Assembly: GCA_013396915.1 (NCBI GenBank)
Contig: VWZL01004592.1
Span: 409,648 to 473,647, forward strand
Length of the DNA stretch: 64,000 bases
Direction: 5' to 3'
Source: Stercorarius parasiticus
Lineage: Eukaryota; Chordata; Aves; Charadriiformes; Stercorariidae
The position numbers and the translations under genes were made by a program. Numbering within the stretch: position 1 is the stretch's first letter; every line of letters begins with the position of its first letter. The notes under the pieces are model-generated. The model had not been told where the DNA came from. It did no database searches and saw nothing but the letters and a program-made list of their open reading frames with translations. Positions 40,001-50,899 of this stretch are shown piece after piece.

Positions 40001-40492
40001 CTAATGCTAAGATTCAAGGTACTTCAGATGGCATTAATGACATCGGTTTAAATTATAATTATGCGACCTGTACTTTTCTTCACGCTGTTTCAAGAAAGCT
40101 GGCAATAAAGACAGCAACATTCACGCTGGGAGTCTTTTTTAAATGAAACAAGGTGAAAAGAGGACAAACATTTGATAAATTTCCATAAGACAGAATCTAC
40201 TTTATGCAGAAGTCTAACTGTCACATATGCAACAACCTGCAATCATCACAAGAACAGCTGGAAGGTTAAGTTAATACAGCTCTGTATGTGCCAGTTTGCC
40301 TCTTTTACTTCATTAAAAAGTTGGATGTCTACTCACCAGTTTCCTGGGGGAAAGGTATTCATCCATAAGTAGCTCTCCGTCATCTTTAATCAGCGGACTG
40401 GGATTTAGGTTGCCTCGCCAACTCAAATCAGTCACCCGGACTGCAGCTGAGGCTGGATGAGCAACTCTGCCAGGATTCCTCTTCAGGTCCAT
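3893..40492 (-). CDS. LRRC56: LRRC56, leucine-rich repeat ciliary protein (5 coding exons, 3' end outside window)
   Basis: The coding sequence is the join, on the minus strand, of 40492-40337, 30362-30275, 24060-24000, 4593-4497 and 4090-3893. The total is 600 nt or 200 codons, with no internal stop and every junction in phase (0, 1, 2, 0). The protein has a short N-terminus, a conserved block containing [11 protein letters not shown], and about five leucine-rich repeats between residues 85 and 190, for example [31 protein letters not shown] and [15 protein letters not shown]. From my knowledge of the family, this order and these blocks match vertebrate LRRC56, a ciliary protein that works with intraflagellar transport to deliver outer dynein arms; human mutations cause primary ciliary dyskinesia. 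The algal counterpart is ODA8. The family's longer, poorly conserved C-terminal half is absent here and should lie left of the window. Identification is from recall, without a database search. Confidence 0.93.
4091..4496 (-). other. LRRC56 intron between coding exons 4 and 5
   Basis: This 406-bp intron has a GTAAGT donor and a TTCTGCTGAG acceptor. It is very small beside its neighbours of 6 to 19 kb. No repeat or RNA gene was recognised in it. Confidence 0.85.
4497..4593 (-). CDS. LRRC56: LRRC56 coding exon 4 (second leucine-rich repeat)
   Basis: This 97-nt exon follows TTTCTTTTATAAG (AG at 4595-4594) and ends in CTAAAA at the perfect donor GTAAGT. Its first base completes the split Arg codon from exon 3. 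The next 32 codons (residues 103-134) begin [14 protein letters not shown] and include CGLSDLDGI, the second LRR, ending CESLK. Phase on exit is 0. It lies 19.4 kb downstream of exon 3 but only 406 bp upstream of exon 5. Another frame of the same strand also stays open across it but has no similarity that I recognise. Confidence 0.93.
5503..5650 (-). mobile_element. CR1 LINE 3' fragment
   Basis: The stretch reads as the reverse complement of a CR1 3' end. It contains GTTGAGGTTGGAAGGGAT, CTCTGGAGGTCATCTTGTCC, then CAAGCAGGGCC and a diverged continuation. The element is oriented on the minus strand, the same as LRRC56. Several substitutions from the usual avian sequence suggest an older copy. 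CR1 elements are normally 5'-truncated, as here. Confidence 0.88.
8257..8318. repeat. Pair of 14-bp direct repeats around an AT-rich spacer
   Basis: AATTTACCAGGGTA occurs at 8257-8270 and again at 8305-8318, with 34 bases of AT-rich sequence between. It may be a small local duplication. Confidence 0.7.
11750..12333 (+). mobile_element. CR1 LINE copy with C-terminal part of the reverse transcriptase ORF
   Basis: This is a 5'-truncated CR1 in plus orientation. It carries the end of the ORF2 reverse transcriptase, with motifs such as [34 protein letters not shown] and AAFQYLKG, and ends in the CR1 3' tail (CCTTCCAACCCATTC, then TATGATTCTATGA, the terminal 8-mer repeat). The frame is closed by a TGA at 12068-12070, after which recognisable CR1 coding sequence continues (for example [10 protein letters not shown]), so the copy is inactive. 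It lies antisense to LRRC56 in its largest intron. Confidence 0.95.
12689..12716. repeat. Perfect 12-bp inverted repeat with 4-base loop
   Basis: ATTCCAGGGTGG at 12689-12700 is followed by AATA and then the exact reverse complement CCACCCTGGAAT at 12705-12716. It lies within the 19.4-kb intron. No terminator function is expected in this context. Confidence 0.9.
14430..14490. repeat. 30-bp tandem duplication
   Basis: ACTAATTTGCAATGGTTCCT at 14430 is repeated as ACTAATTGCAATGGTTCCT at 14461. The units are 31 and 30 bp and directly adjacent; they differ by one deletion and a few substitutions in the second half. Confidence 0.85.
16989..17065. repeat. Degenerate tandem repeat of GCCTAGTC units
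   Basis: GCCTAGTC occurs four times (starts 17000, 17010, 17026 and 17042), separated by short variants of TTG, CAGCCAAA or CCACA. The outer segments repeat AGCCACAAAGCCT (16991 and 17050). It looks like a small minisatellite generated by slippage. Confidence 0.85.
18913..18944. repeat. Short tandem duplication
   Basis: CATTAATACAGAG is present at 18913-18925 and 18932-18944, a 19-bp period. Confidence 0.7.
24000..24060 (-). CDS. LRRC56: LRRC56 coding exon 3 (first leucine-rich repeat)
   Basis: This 61-nt exon is too short for an ORF scan. It follows the acceptor GTTTCCCATAG (AG at 24062-24061) and ends at the donor AG|GTAAGA (GT at 23999-23998). Its first two bases, GT, complete the Gly codon begun by the previous exon, and its last two, AG, begin an Arg codon completed by the next exon. 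The 19 full codons read [19 protein letters not shown], a canonical LRR strand (LxxLxLxxN-like). Both split codons fit, which makes a chance find very unlikely. Confidence 0.92.
24061..30274 (-). other. LRRC56 intron between coding exons 2 and 3 (6.2 kb)
   Basis: This intron is AT-rich, with A-rich simple sequence at 25158-25187. No CR1 copy, RNA gene or nested exon was recognised. Confidence 0.8.
25158..25187. repeat. A-rich simple sequence
   Basis: This is a purine run of A tracts broken by single G bases, in the intron between coding exons 2 and 3. Confidence 0.85.
30275..30362 (-). CDS. LRRC56: LRRC56 coding exon 2 (most conserved block)
   Basis: This 88-nt exon follows the polypyrimidine acceptor CTGCTTATCTTTACAG and ends in TTTG at the donor GTAAGA. 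It encodes 29 codons (residues 53-81) plus the first base of a split glycine codon. The product begins [11 protein letters not shown] and contains [16 protein letters not shown]. The run [12 protein letters not shown] is, as I recall it, almost unchanged in mammalian LRRC56 and precedes the first leucine-rich repeat. This exon gave the clearest single identification of the gene. Confidence 0.94.
35149..35278 (-). mobile_element. CR1 LINE 3' fragment
   Basis: This is a CR1 3' end in minus orientation: the terminal repeat (ACAGAATC-type 8-mers at 35149-35171) is followed by GGTTGGAAGGGACCTCTGG, ATCATCTAGTCCAACCCCC and AGCAGGCTGCACAGGAACG. The match to the usual avian CR1 3' end is close, so this is one of the younger copies in the window. 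It is strongly 5'-truncated. Confidence 0.94.
36349..36433 (+). mobile_element. Old CR1 LINE 3' fragment
   Basis: GAGCAATCCGATCTAACTTT, then CTTTGAGCAGAAGATTGGAC and GACCTCCAGAGGTCCCTTC give the order of motifs at a CR1 3' end in plus orientation. Divergence is higher than in the neighbouring copy at 35149, and the terminal 8-mer repeats are replaced by a T run. Confidence 0.82.
37599..37624. repeat. (GAGGT)n microsatellite
   Basis: Four perfect GAGGT units (37601-37620) are flanked by partial units, giving about five copies. On the gene strand this reads as (ACCTC)n. Confidence 0.9.
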
Positions 40493-40501
40493 CTCAATAT
40501 G
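40337..40501 (-). CDS. LRRC56: LRRC56 first coding exon (start codon exon)
   Basis: This exon lies between an acceptor (TTTTGTTCAAAG, AG at 40503-40502) and a consensus donor (CTG then GTGAGT, GT at 40336-40335). The first nine bases, CATATTGAG, are 5'UTR. The ATG at 40492 has G at -3 and G at +4, a good Kozak context. It encodes residues 1-52, beginning [10 protein letters not shown] and ending [10 protein letters not shown], and leaves phase 0. The VRVTDLSW and EYLSP blocks match the start of mammalian LRRC56 as I recall it, which supports this start rather than an upstream one. The frame is also open upstream of the ATG, but there is no upstream ATG in it. Confidence 0.9.
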
Positions 40502-43500
40502 CTTTGAACAAAAGGATAACAAGTGGTCTGATTTTCTTCCCTGTATTTATTATCTTCCCTTTAGCAAAATCTATTTTGACTCCTATTGCACGTCAGCAAG
40601 TGCCTGTGGAGATACAGGTTTCTCTAACCAGAAAGAACCCAAAGCAATGCATCACATAACATATATTCTTCCTTTTATTCACCCTCAAGAGCTATCGTAG
40701 ACCCACATCTCATTCAGCTTTGAGTGTAAGCTTTTACGGCAAACTATCGTTTGCAGTTATACAAAAAGCCAGGCATACCTATGGCTCTGTACAAAGAAGA
40801 TAGCCAAGAACAAACAACTCGGGACACTAGTCCTTTCTAGTCTTCTCACTACTCCACTCACCCTTCTCTGGTGGCTATGAACTTCCCATCCACATGGGCC
40901 TCCTACCTACCCATTCCCTCTTGAGAAATGTGAACAGCACTCAGCTAAACTCTGCTGGGCTCCAGGCTGCAAGTGCCAGCACCAAGACATTTCACCACTT
41001 CTCTCCAGCATTTTGAACTCTGCCTGTAGGTAGCACGGACAGCAGCTGTCTGTATTTGCTGTCATAAATTCAATGTACCTGCACTGTTACTGACTGCCCT
41101 TCGAGTCAGGCAGGCCATGGCTACTGCCTTCTAGTTCTGAAGAGAGTCTTGTTGAAAATAAAATTAAAATACAATTGAAACAAAACGGTGTATGCTTCAA
41201 GTGAGGAATGAAATCCCAAGTCTGAAGATAAAGCACTTCAAAAGTGTTCATTCTTCAATTCCCAATGCTATTCCTTTTACAGAAATATTAACAATTAACT
41301 TTGAAATATGAGAATAAGTGTATGTACACCCGTTAGAGTCAAAAAGCAATCAGCTGTACCCGAATGGTACAAGCATTACTATGATTTATACAGCTATTTA
41401 CTACTACTTGGCAGCAAGGAAGTATCACAGCTGGAAACATTGCTGTAACAACAAAAGGCTAGACCAGAGAAAAGCCTTCTTGCTCTGCTGAAGAGACACC
41501 TGCAGTTTTCCTCTGTTCTCCACTGTGAAGCAATACTTATTCTTAGTGCTGGAAAAGTAATTAAATAATCAAGCTAATCATAACTGGCTGATAGAGCTTC
41601 AGTGGTGGCCAACACATGAGAATTACCACCTTCCTTCCGCCTCATACTAATAAACAGTTAAACACAGGAGTGATTTCTGTTAGGAAAAATACAAGAAGGC
41701 CTGACTGCTCAATCAGTCATCTCTGCTCAAGAGGACTGTCCGGTTAGGAGGTGAGAGAGGTTTACACCAAAGAGACTTCCTGCTCTGACTACTCACATCC
41801 AGTCAAAAGTCTTCATTTCTGCACTAGCAAAAGAAATTCAAAAGACTTGGTACTGTCAGAAAAAACAGCAGGCCTTATCTGAAGAACAACAACAACAAAA
41901 GATTAATGATCCACCAAACCCCTCCCTGCAGAATCTCCTAGCATTAGGAAGAGAGCAACCAAAACCCCACACTCCTAAGTGCTCCTTCCAGAAGCTTATC
42001 AAGGGAGAGACAACGCACAGAAAGCAAAAACTATTTTTCCCAGATCACCACATGTACTTGGCAAGGGTTCCTAGAGAAGAGGCTGACTTCTCAAGCGTCT
42101 TATGTCTGAGCCACAACAATGCTCAACACTTAAAAAACATATTCAAGAACAAATTCTTCAGAGACGCATTACTCCATTCAATCTTTCTTAATGGCTTTTA
42201 AAAGAAACACCATAAAGTGAATTGAGCAGTGACATTTACAGCTTCTAAAACCCCAGTGTGCCCATAGTAGTATGAGGACAACTTTCATACTTCTGCCCAT
42301 TAAGAGGGAAAAGTGATCTCAAAAACACTATGTGTCTCAGGTTTTGGAAGAAAAACTACAAGCCGTAAATTTCTATTATCTGTTTCTTTTTCCAAAGAAT
42401 TCTAGAATTTCTTAGATTTTTTCCCCTCTACTTTTTTTAGAGCAGGTCAGTATGATTTAGTCAGACTGAGTTGCAACAGTCATCAGTTGTCCAAGGAAAT
42501 TCAAGAATCTTCTGTGATGTGAAGGTCTTCTGGTGTTGTCTTTATTTTCCTAAGAAAGAATTATTTTGGTCAATAACTGACTTGGGTTAGAATCTCTGAC
42601 ATATAAATACTTGAATACTTTGACAGTTGCGTAAGACTTCTGTTGGATCGTGTGCAAGTACTGGTGGTTCCTCCTAATCCAAGCGAGGATTGTTATTATC
42701 CAGAGCCAAGTGGAGCAATAATCAGAAATCACTGACGTAACGCATGAGTGCAAAACATAATAAGTTAATAGCAGGATTGTGTAGATTCAGGATGCAAAGA
42801 GTTAATACACCTGCATAAAACAAATTATTGTTCTCTTTTCTTCAGTCCATCACTATTACATTTCAGAATGTCCTCCAATCTTTGAAATACGTGTTGATAC
42901 AGCACTTACTTAAGGTTTGACAGGGAAATCAATTTGTGGCTTAATATCTGAAGTAACTCTTCCAATTCTATGCTTCCCGCTATTGATCTGCTGCTTGTAA
43001 TTATTGTAACATTGGATTAGCAAGAAGAAAAGTATTTTCATTACAAATTATCTGGGATCAAATTGAGTTATTGTCAGCAAACAAAACTAATTTTTTTACA
43101 TGCTTCCATCACTTCAAAACTTCCTCCAGATAAGAAAAAAATCTTCTTCTCAACATGGATCAAAATAACATCCTCAAAATGAGGAATATAGAAAAGCTAA
43201 GAGTGCAGGAATCCTAGTGGTGAGGTACCAATCTTACATAAAAATCCACAAACCTCCGAAATCTCCAGCACTGTGTAGGAGTGAGAAGGGGGCCTGGCAC
43301 AACTACTCTCCCTATAGATACAGGAGTCAGATTTTCATCAGGTGCACCTGACTTTCTGAGACAGGTAAAATCATTCCAGTAAAGTCACCTCACCCACTCA
43401 TTTAAAATGCTAAAAAGCAAATGAGAAATCTATGGCTCTGTCAAATGCACAGGACAAGCAACCACTGAGCCAAACTAGTGTCAGCCTCAGTGGGATAGTT

Positions 43501-46500
43501 TACAGGCACTGGAAAGATTCCCTCATCATTAAAGAGCTCTGAGAAGTCACAGACCTGAAGATTACACCCCAGAGAAGATGGTCATATTGGATATACGTTG
43601 GATCTATACACTGAATGGTAATGCAGATCATTCCTGCAAGACTTTGTGGGACCAACAAGGATGGAAGCTAACTGCACCTAACACAAACCTTCAATGAATA
43701 CAATGGGAGAGCAAAGCAACACCAGTAAGTAGATGAGAGTGTCATGGAAAGAGAAAATGGCTGAAAAAAAGGGGTTTTGTCCTGCATGTGAACATCGAGA
43801 AGAATAAAAGAACAAAAGGAATCAATGAATTAGTTTTTGCAGGATTTGCATCATAGGTCTTGACTTGGCAGGCTCTCACACATGGATAACTAGAAGCAGA
43901 TAATCAATGAGTGCAGGAGAAATCAATGACTAGAGCAGTGGGATGGAAGATCTTGAATTCTGTGAACAGCTAATCTACCAACTTTCCCCACTGCTGCCAC
44001 TCTCCTTCCCAAAGTGAATGTGATGATGAGAAGCTATTCAATTTACAGACATGTTGTGAAAGTTCATTAAAAACTGCATGACTTTTTCAACATATATAGA
44101 GTAATACATCTAATAAAGATCATTATTAAAATTAAATGATCCTTGGAACAACATGTTATTCAAAATCCCTGCAGACTACTGTTATTTGCTAGAAAGAAGT
44201 TGGCAGAGAGAAGTTATTCGATGTTCTTAGGGTCTGACAAACTGGTAAAACTCCAAGATTTGATTTTCCTGCCATAAGATTTATCGAAGAGTCAACGATA
44301 GAATCGTGTATTCTTCATTAAATATATATTAATACACATTTCAAATACAGCAATTGCCAGAAATGTTTGACTCCATATTAATTATGGCTTCTTAAGTCTG
44401 GGAAGGACCCTTTGAATTGTGTGACTAGTCGTGATAATGTCTAATGCAGCCTTCAAGACATTACCTAAATAGCTTGTACAAGCAATTAGGCTACTGTTTA
44501 AAGACAAAAAAAAACCCTAAACAACAATAATCAATCCAGATTTACTCTAAGAAAGACATATACCTCTATACATTAACATCCCATATAAAAATGAATCTCT
44601 ACTCCCCTAGGCCAGCTTCTCAACCAGCATCCTCTCCTGCTCTGTGGCTACCCATGCCTTCAAAAAGCTCCGCTGGACAGGGAGGAGTGCCATTTCAGGT
44701 AGGGCACTGCAATTTCTACACTCTTATCTTTATGTCACCAGCCTAAAAATTCTCTAGAAAAAAACACATTTGAAAACCATTGGGCTATCTATTCCTTCAT
44801 GACAGGAAGCCTGCACTGCAGACTTGCATTTCTCTTGCCCTGCATAATGTGATTTTTATTTGTTTAATCCAGAATCACAAATTGCAGTAGTGTCCATACT
44901 GTTATCACTGCCACAGAATGAAAACAAAGAATTCTGTGTTTACTAAGGATTTGACAAAAGGTTTGGTTTGTAAGTCCCAAGGGAACTATGAGTGCCCTTT
45001 TAAGCATAATTTTGTGCAAGTGCACTACAGATAACCTCTTCTGGAAAATAACTGTTTGGGCAGCTGGAATTTACTATGAAGTCATCAGGAAACTACTGTT
45101 ACAATAATCCACCCCTAATGGCAAAACCAGTTCCTGATACATTTATGTAATATAAAGCATCCTGCAACACACCACTGTTTTAGCAGGTGCAACTTCTGAA
45201 AAGTTGAAAAAGAAAACATGTGACCTGATATTAATGGGAATCTTTCTTTTCCTTATATGTCTAAACTATCTTGCTTTAATCTTCTGGTTTTGTTATGCAG
45301 AAGGTAACAACTACTCCAGTAATGCTACTTTAATATCAAGGGATCATGTAAACACTATAAAGAGCATTCACAAATATTCAACTTTTGTGCCCTACTAAAG
45401 AAAAAAAGCTTTTATGAGAATGCTGAAATATCAAGATATCAATATCCCATTTAACGTAATTAAAAATTCACTGACTTCAATGACATTCAATGACTCGAAT
45501 GCTTACAATGATGGTTTTGTTTAACTGTTCAGCCCATTTGAGGCCTTGGTTCCAGTACCCAAATTTGCACATAAAGCAAGTGTACCAATTTGCCTCATTT
45601 TTTACCTTCCTGATTTATGGTTTTACAAGCTGTAAGAGTGCCTGACCCTCCTTTGGTATTACATGTAAATCCTGCTCTACAGTTGTCATGACCATGTAGG
45701 TAAGTCTTGGGATCTATGTCCCACCTCAGTCCTTGGGGAAAGTTCTTGGGAGCTTCATGGACTTTGTATTACCCCTCTGCAGAGTTGAGTTCAAACTGCA
45801 CCATCATCCAAAGCAGCAGTGATCCCAGAGAAGAAAAGCATGCTACAAACCCAGACTAGGTTTGAGACAACACCCTTGAGATAAAAGGCGTTTCATATTC
45901 TTAAAAAGCACAGCAATAATAAATAAAAAAGGCAATGCATTTAAATGCCACCCATTTCTCCTTTATATATCTCCATATTGTATTAAAAAAGTAGGATATA
46001 TAATACTTTCCCAGATCCTGATGAGGAGTTTGTAAGGTGATGAGAAATTTTTTATCGCGTGTGCTGGAAATGCCTCTAAATTAAATAATTCCAAAACTAG
46101 CTTGTCAAACATTGTTCTGATAGCACGATAAAAAGCAGACTGCTCTCCATTACGTGAGCTATTATTTGTCAAAGAAACAATAAACCAAAGTCCAATCAAT
46201 TGGTTTTGGTTTCGAGAGTCCTGTGGTGGGAGGCGATCAGTGGCAATTTCTGTCTGGCTACAAACATTCATTGATACTCTCTGTAGTGCAAGTCTACAAG
46301 TAGTGGCTATGAATGAGCATGGACTATCTAAATACTTAGCTGAAGCTGCAAGATGTTACAGATTTTGGTTTTTTTTTTTAAATATAGGGGAACTTCCTGC
46401 TGCAAGAAAATGTCTCAAGAGGCTCTTCTGCTGCCTGTGCCCGCTCCTCCCCACAATCAGCCTAAGAAAAGCAAAGCAGGGGGTAAGATGTGGGGGTAGC

Positions 46501-49500
46501 TGGTGAACAACAGGGGTTAAGGAAAAACAGAACTCCAAGATGCCTATGCCTTCACTGCCAGAAGGCTGCCAAATGATCTTATGATCATTTCAGTTAGCGG
46601 AGGAGATAAGTGTTATGTCCCTCACCATTGTAACTTTAGCAAGGTAGCCAGGGATCAGGAAGCTGCATTTGGCTCTTCGTGTCCACAGGTTTTTATCAAA
46701 CAGTGTCCAGATGTTAAACAAGGGAGAAACAAGGCTGCTCTATTTAAAATCCTCCTGTCCTTACGTAGGGGTCCTGTCATGGATAGCTAATGCCAAGGTA
46801 CACAGGAACCAACATATCTGTGCTTGTCACGCACATAGATCCTGCTTTAAATGTAGATGTCACTGGAGCAGAAGATTCTAGGCAATTCTAACATTACAGT
46901 TTCAGCTTTATTAAAATTAAGAAGTATTCAACTATAATGTTACTCTTTTCAACTATTCCCAAGGTACAGATATTAATTTAAACCACAGCACCAGCTTAAT
47001 GAAGTCTTCTGTTAGGAAATGCTTAATATCATTCTTTTTAGGATATCCTATTCTTATTTCAGAAGACAGAATGTACAGGTAAGTGCATCCTGCCAGGCTG
47101 AATTAAGATTTGATCTCATGTTCAATACTCCCCATGTTACCTTAATATCTATTGGACATTCTGTTAACCTTTAAAGGACAATAACCCAAACAATTACCCT
47201 CCTTGCATTCAGAAGGCCTAATTCAGCAATTATTTAAATTGCATGTTACTGGACATACCAAGGAAGGCCATAAACAAGGCAAGGTTTTGCAGAGTCAGTA
47301 TCTTTTTAAGATCAATGGATATAATTAGGAAAACAAGACAAGTTTTAGGACACACAAATCCCTCTTCATGCCACGGGCACTTATCCATACTTACCAAGCT
47401 CAAAGAGGTAATGTAACTCAGTGCCATAGTTTCAGGTCCCAATCCTGAAAAGACTCATTCACATGAACAACTTTGCACAGAGTTGAGTAGGGAGATGACC
47501 CAAGTAGAAAGTTTATCACTTGGCTAACACAAGATAAAAGCATCTGCCAGTATAATTTAAAGTATTAACAAAAGCATTCCCACCAGCCTCCCCCAAACGT
47601 GTATTCTTTCCTCACAACAGCTCTGCAAGAGATGGTCTACAACCAGGCTGATCATCTCTCTGCTCTTCATCAGCCACGTTACATAAAGTCCCACAGGTCA
47701 AGGCTCACACTGAAGTAAAAGTTGTCCAAGCTGTTTTTTCTTAAGCTTCCAATTTGACTGAGAAGACTTAAAAATATGAATCCCAGCATACTATTTCTGA
47801 GCTGCCAGAGCTGGGCTGAAGAAAGGCAGCCAGACAGCCCGAGCACCCAAGACCAGCTCTGCACATCCTACAACTACTCTATGAAAGTCTGAGGGCATTA
47901 AAAGAAAAGTTACCTTCAGGGAGCTCTCTACTTATGATGTTGTATTTAACATGTGGAAAAAGAAACAATACTGTCTGAGCACATAGCCTGCAATATATAT
48001 ATTTTAAAAGTAAGAAGTGGCAAGATGAAATAATATTATAGGAGGGAATAAAAAAAAAAAAATCAAGATCTGAGCAGTTCAGGGATAATTTATCACCCAA
48101 GCAATAATCTCCCTGAGTTAGTGCTGGTGGGTGAGGCCTTTGGACATATTTTGTTATCAGTGTAAAGGTACTTTCTTACTGAATAAAGCTTTTGTAGGTG
48201 AATAAACTGATTTGTCAACTGATTTGCACAGATTATACCATATTCCACTGGTGGTCACACTGCACAAAAAGTTTGAGATTAATCCTCTGTAAGTGACGAG
48301 AGCAAAAGAATAAGTACCATATAGACTCAAAATTTCACCCACTTTTAAAAACATTACATAGAAGGCAGTGTCAATTGTTGCAAAGATGGGACAATATAAA
48401 AAAAGTTCTCTCACTGAAAACTTAAGTTTTGCTTTAGTGTTGCCCTAATTATCCTTTCCTGTCACGTGTAAAACCTTCTGACCCCGCACAAATACTGCTT
48501 TTAACCTAGCTTTGAGGTCTTTATCTGGGGCTTAAGGCAAGAGCTTTTCACATCAGTTGACACTCCATTATGAAGAAGCTGGGTAAGTCACCTGAACACT
48601 GGTCTCTCTCCAGTGCCTTCCCCAGTTTTTCCCACATGCCCAAAGGTCTTGCAGGCTCTCTCCATTCATTAGGATAATAATATCGCAGTGCAACTCAGTT
48701 TTCTGAGACACAAAAAGATGCAGCGTCTCCCTGCATAGGTGAGCACAGTCTCAGATCAAGCTTGCAACAGTGCTGCTCATACACAGGACTCAGGACTAAG
48801 TGATACTCCAAAGCTGCAGAGAAGAAAAAATCTGGTTTTGGTCTCCAAAGCATTTTTAGTATCCACCATTTAGAAGCATTTCCAGATTCCAGCTAAGAAA
48901 AGGACAATAAAACCAGGTATTTTTTTTTCCAGCTACTGTTGCATTGCATTTATGAGCTCTTTGAAATACAAACTTCTGTGTAGGGTGAAAACGCAGTATA
49001 TATCGCATTTTTGAGTTTCAAAGTGCTCTGTTGTCCTCAAACAATTTTCAGTCCATTTCATTAGGTAATTAAACTGTTTGAAGCAAGAGATTCCATGGCC
49101 TGCAAAGCCATTTGAAGAGTCATTTTCAGTGCTGGGATGTTTCTGATTTCCAATGTGTTGCTTGTATAAAAAGAGATGAATTCTAGCTGAACTTGTAGGA
49201 AAATACTAAACAGTGGGAGATGGTGCAGGAGCTTATTTAGTAACAAACACCCCCAAAATTTTAGCGAGTACTGAAAACTATCAGTGAAAAGGACGTTGCA
49301 ATTTAGGCTCCTAATGAGGTTGCACTATAACTCTCCTGCTGGGTCAAGGCAGATGTCCAGACAGCTACTGTAGTCAGAAACAGATGCTTAAAAAACAGTA
49401 TCAGAGGCAGAGGTAGTCCAAAATGATCCTTCCCCTGACATACTGTTTTATTTTCTGGCAATCAGCTGCTCAGTAACTTCCCAAGCCAAAAGGCACATTG

Positions 49501-49779
49501 TGCTTGACAGCCGGAGAGATACATAGGGAAGCAATTATTTATCATGCCTGAAAACATGACAAACAGTCATCCGACGACTAAAGAAACCACAGGAATTTTA
49601 TCAGGAAGCAGTTTTTAAAAAGGAGAAAGTGCATTTTTGCATCATATTTGTTTAAATTGTGGAAGACACTGGCATAGGTTATTGTGGAGGGTAAAATTAC
49701 AAATGAGGTCAAAAGCAGTTAGATAGAATTATGGAGGATTCATCCACCTGTCCATACCATTCATAAATTTATAGCTTTC

Positions 49780-50157
49780 TTTTGCATCATCTCCTTTTTC
49801 ATCTCCTTTTCTAGATGAAAGGTCTCATTTATTTTGTCTGTTTTCCATTTCTCATCTTTGCTGTATTTCATGGAAACAATTTCAGTTCTACCATTTACAC
49901 TCCAGGATGATCAGAACTGCACATAAGATTCAAGATATGGCCACAGAGGCACTACATGAATTTACGCTGTTTTCAGTTCCTCTTCTTAGAAGTTTTAACA
50001 CTGCTTGTCTTTTTGACTAGCTGCAAGATGATATTTTCAGAGAAATACCGCAGTAGCTTAATGCTCTTTCCCAACTCGCAATAATTTACTTAAAGCCCTT
50101 CATTCTGTATCTATTTCTTTTGCCTATGTTCATCACTTTGAACTTGGGTGGATACTC
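49780..50157 (-). mobile_element. Ancient CR1/L3-like LINE relic
   Basis: Words such as GATGATCAGAACTGCACATA, TCAAGATATGGCCAC and CTTCATTCTGTATCTATTTC, and finally TTCATCACTTTGAACTTGG, appear in the order found in the reverse complement of the coding end of ancient CR1/L3 elements of amniotes. Similarity is low and interrupted, so the element is old and the limits are approximate. Confidence 0.6.
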
Positions 50158-50882
50158 TATTAAAATAAAACAAAAACATACCCAAGCACTACTTATGCTA
50201 GTAACATTAAAAAAAAAAGAGAAACCAAAGTAGTACTAGAGCTCAACATTAAAAAATTAAATTAAAACTCAAGATGCAAAAATGGAAGATAAACAGAGTG
50301 TTATGCTATACTTCAAATACTGCTTCCTGATGTGAGACACTACAATCAAAAGAACGAGTGGTTTCTGAAGTCTTCTTTAAAAAAAATCAGATAATCCTTC
50401 TTTGAACTGGTCAGGTTCCACAATCTTTTCGTTTTAATAAAGATACATTAGTCTTTATTACATCTGCCATGGCAAATCTGGTCTTCTGATTTGTATTATA
50501 GCAAGTACTTGTGGCCCTACTGATATAAGATAGGTTTTGCTCCCAATTGTTTTTCAAGCCAACATATGAATCCGCAGAAGGTATAAAAACACTGACCATT
50601 TTACTAGCAAATTACAATCATGCAGAGGTACCTAAATTAATTTCTGTGAAAAACTCACAAATTTTCTGATTTAAAAAATAACCTCTTCATAATTCCTCCC
50701 AAATAAATATTAATATTTACATGGGCCATTCCCATTAGTGACAAACGTAGCAATCCCAAATTTATGGTGTATTACATAATGTTTCTTTTTTGCAGCACCA
50801 AATTTTACGACTTCAAACTTAGAGAATAATGGGCTTTCTTTTAACTATGTCCCTCATGGAGCTTCAGTTAGGTAAGCACATG

Positions 50883-50899
50883 CATCATCATCATCATCA
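50883..50899. repeat. (CAT)n microsatellite
   Basis: About five consecutive CAT/ATC triplets lie in the first intron of LRRC56. Confidence 0.85.

Larger units (their letters stand above)
30363..40336 (-). other. LRRC56 intron between coding exons 1 and 2 (10.0 kb)
   Basis: It holds two CR1 3' ends (35149-35278 and 36349-36433), a GAGGT microsatellite (37599-37624) and a cluster of TGCATG-like motifs near 36106-36133. A 150-codon open frame on the minus strand (32074-32526) is not recognised and is within what chance allows in 64 kb. Confidence 0.8.
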
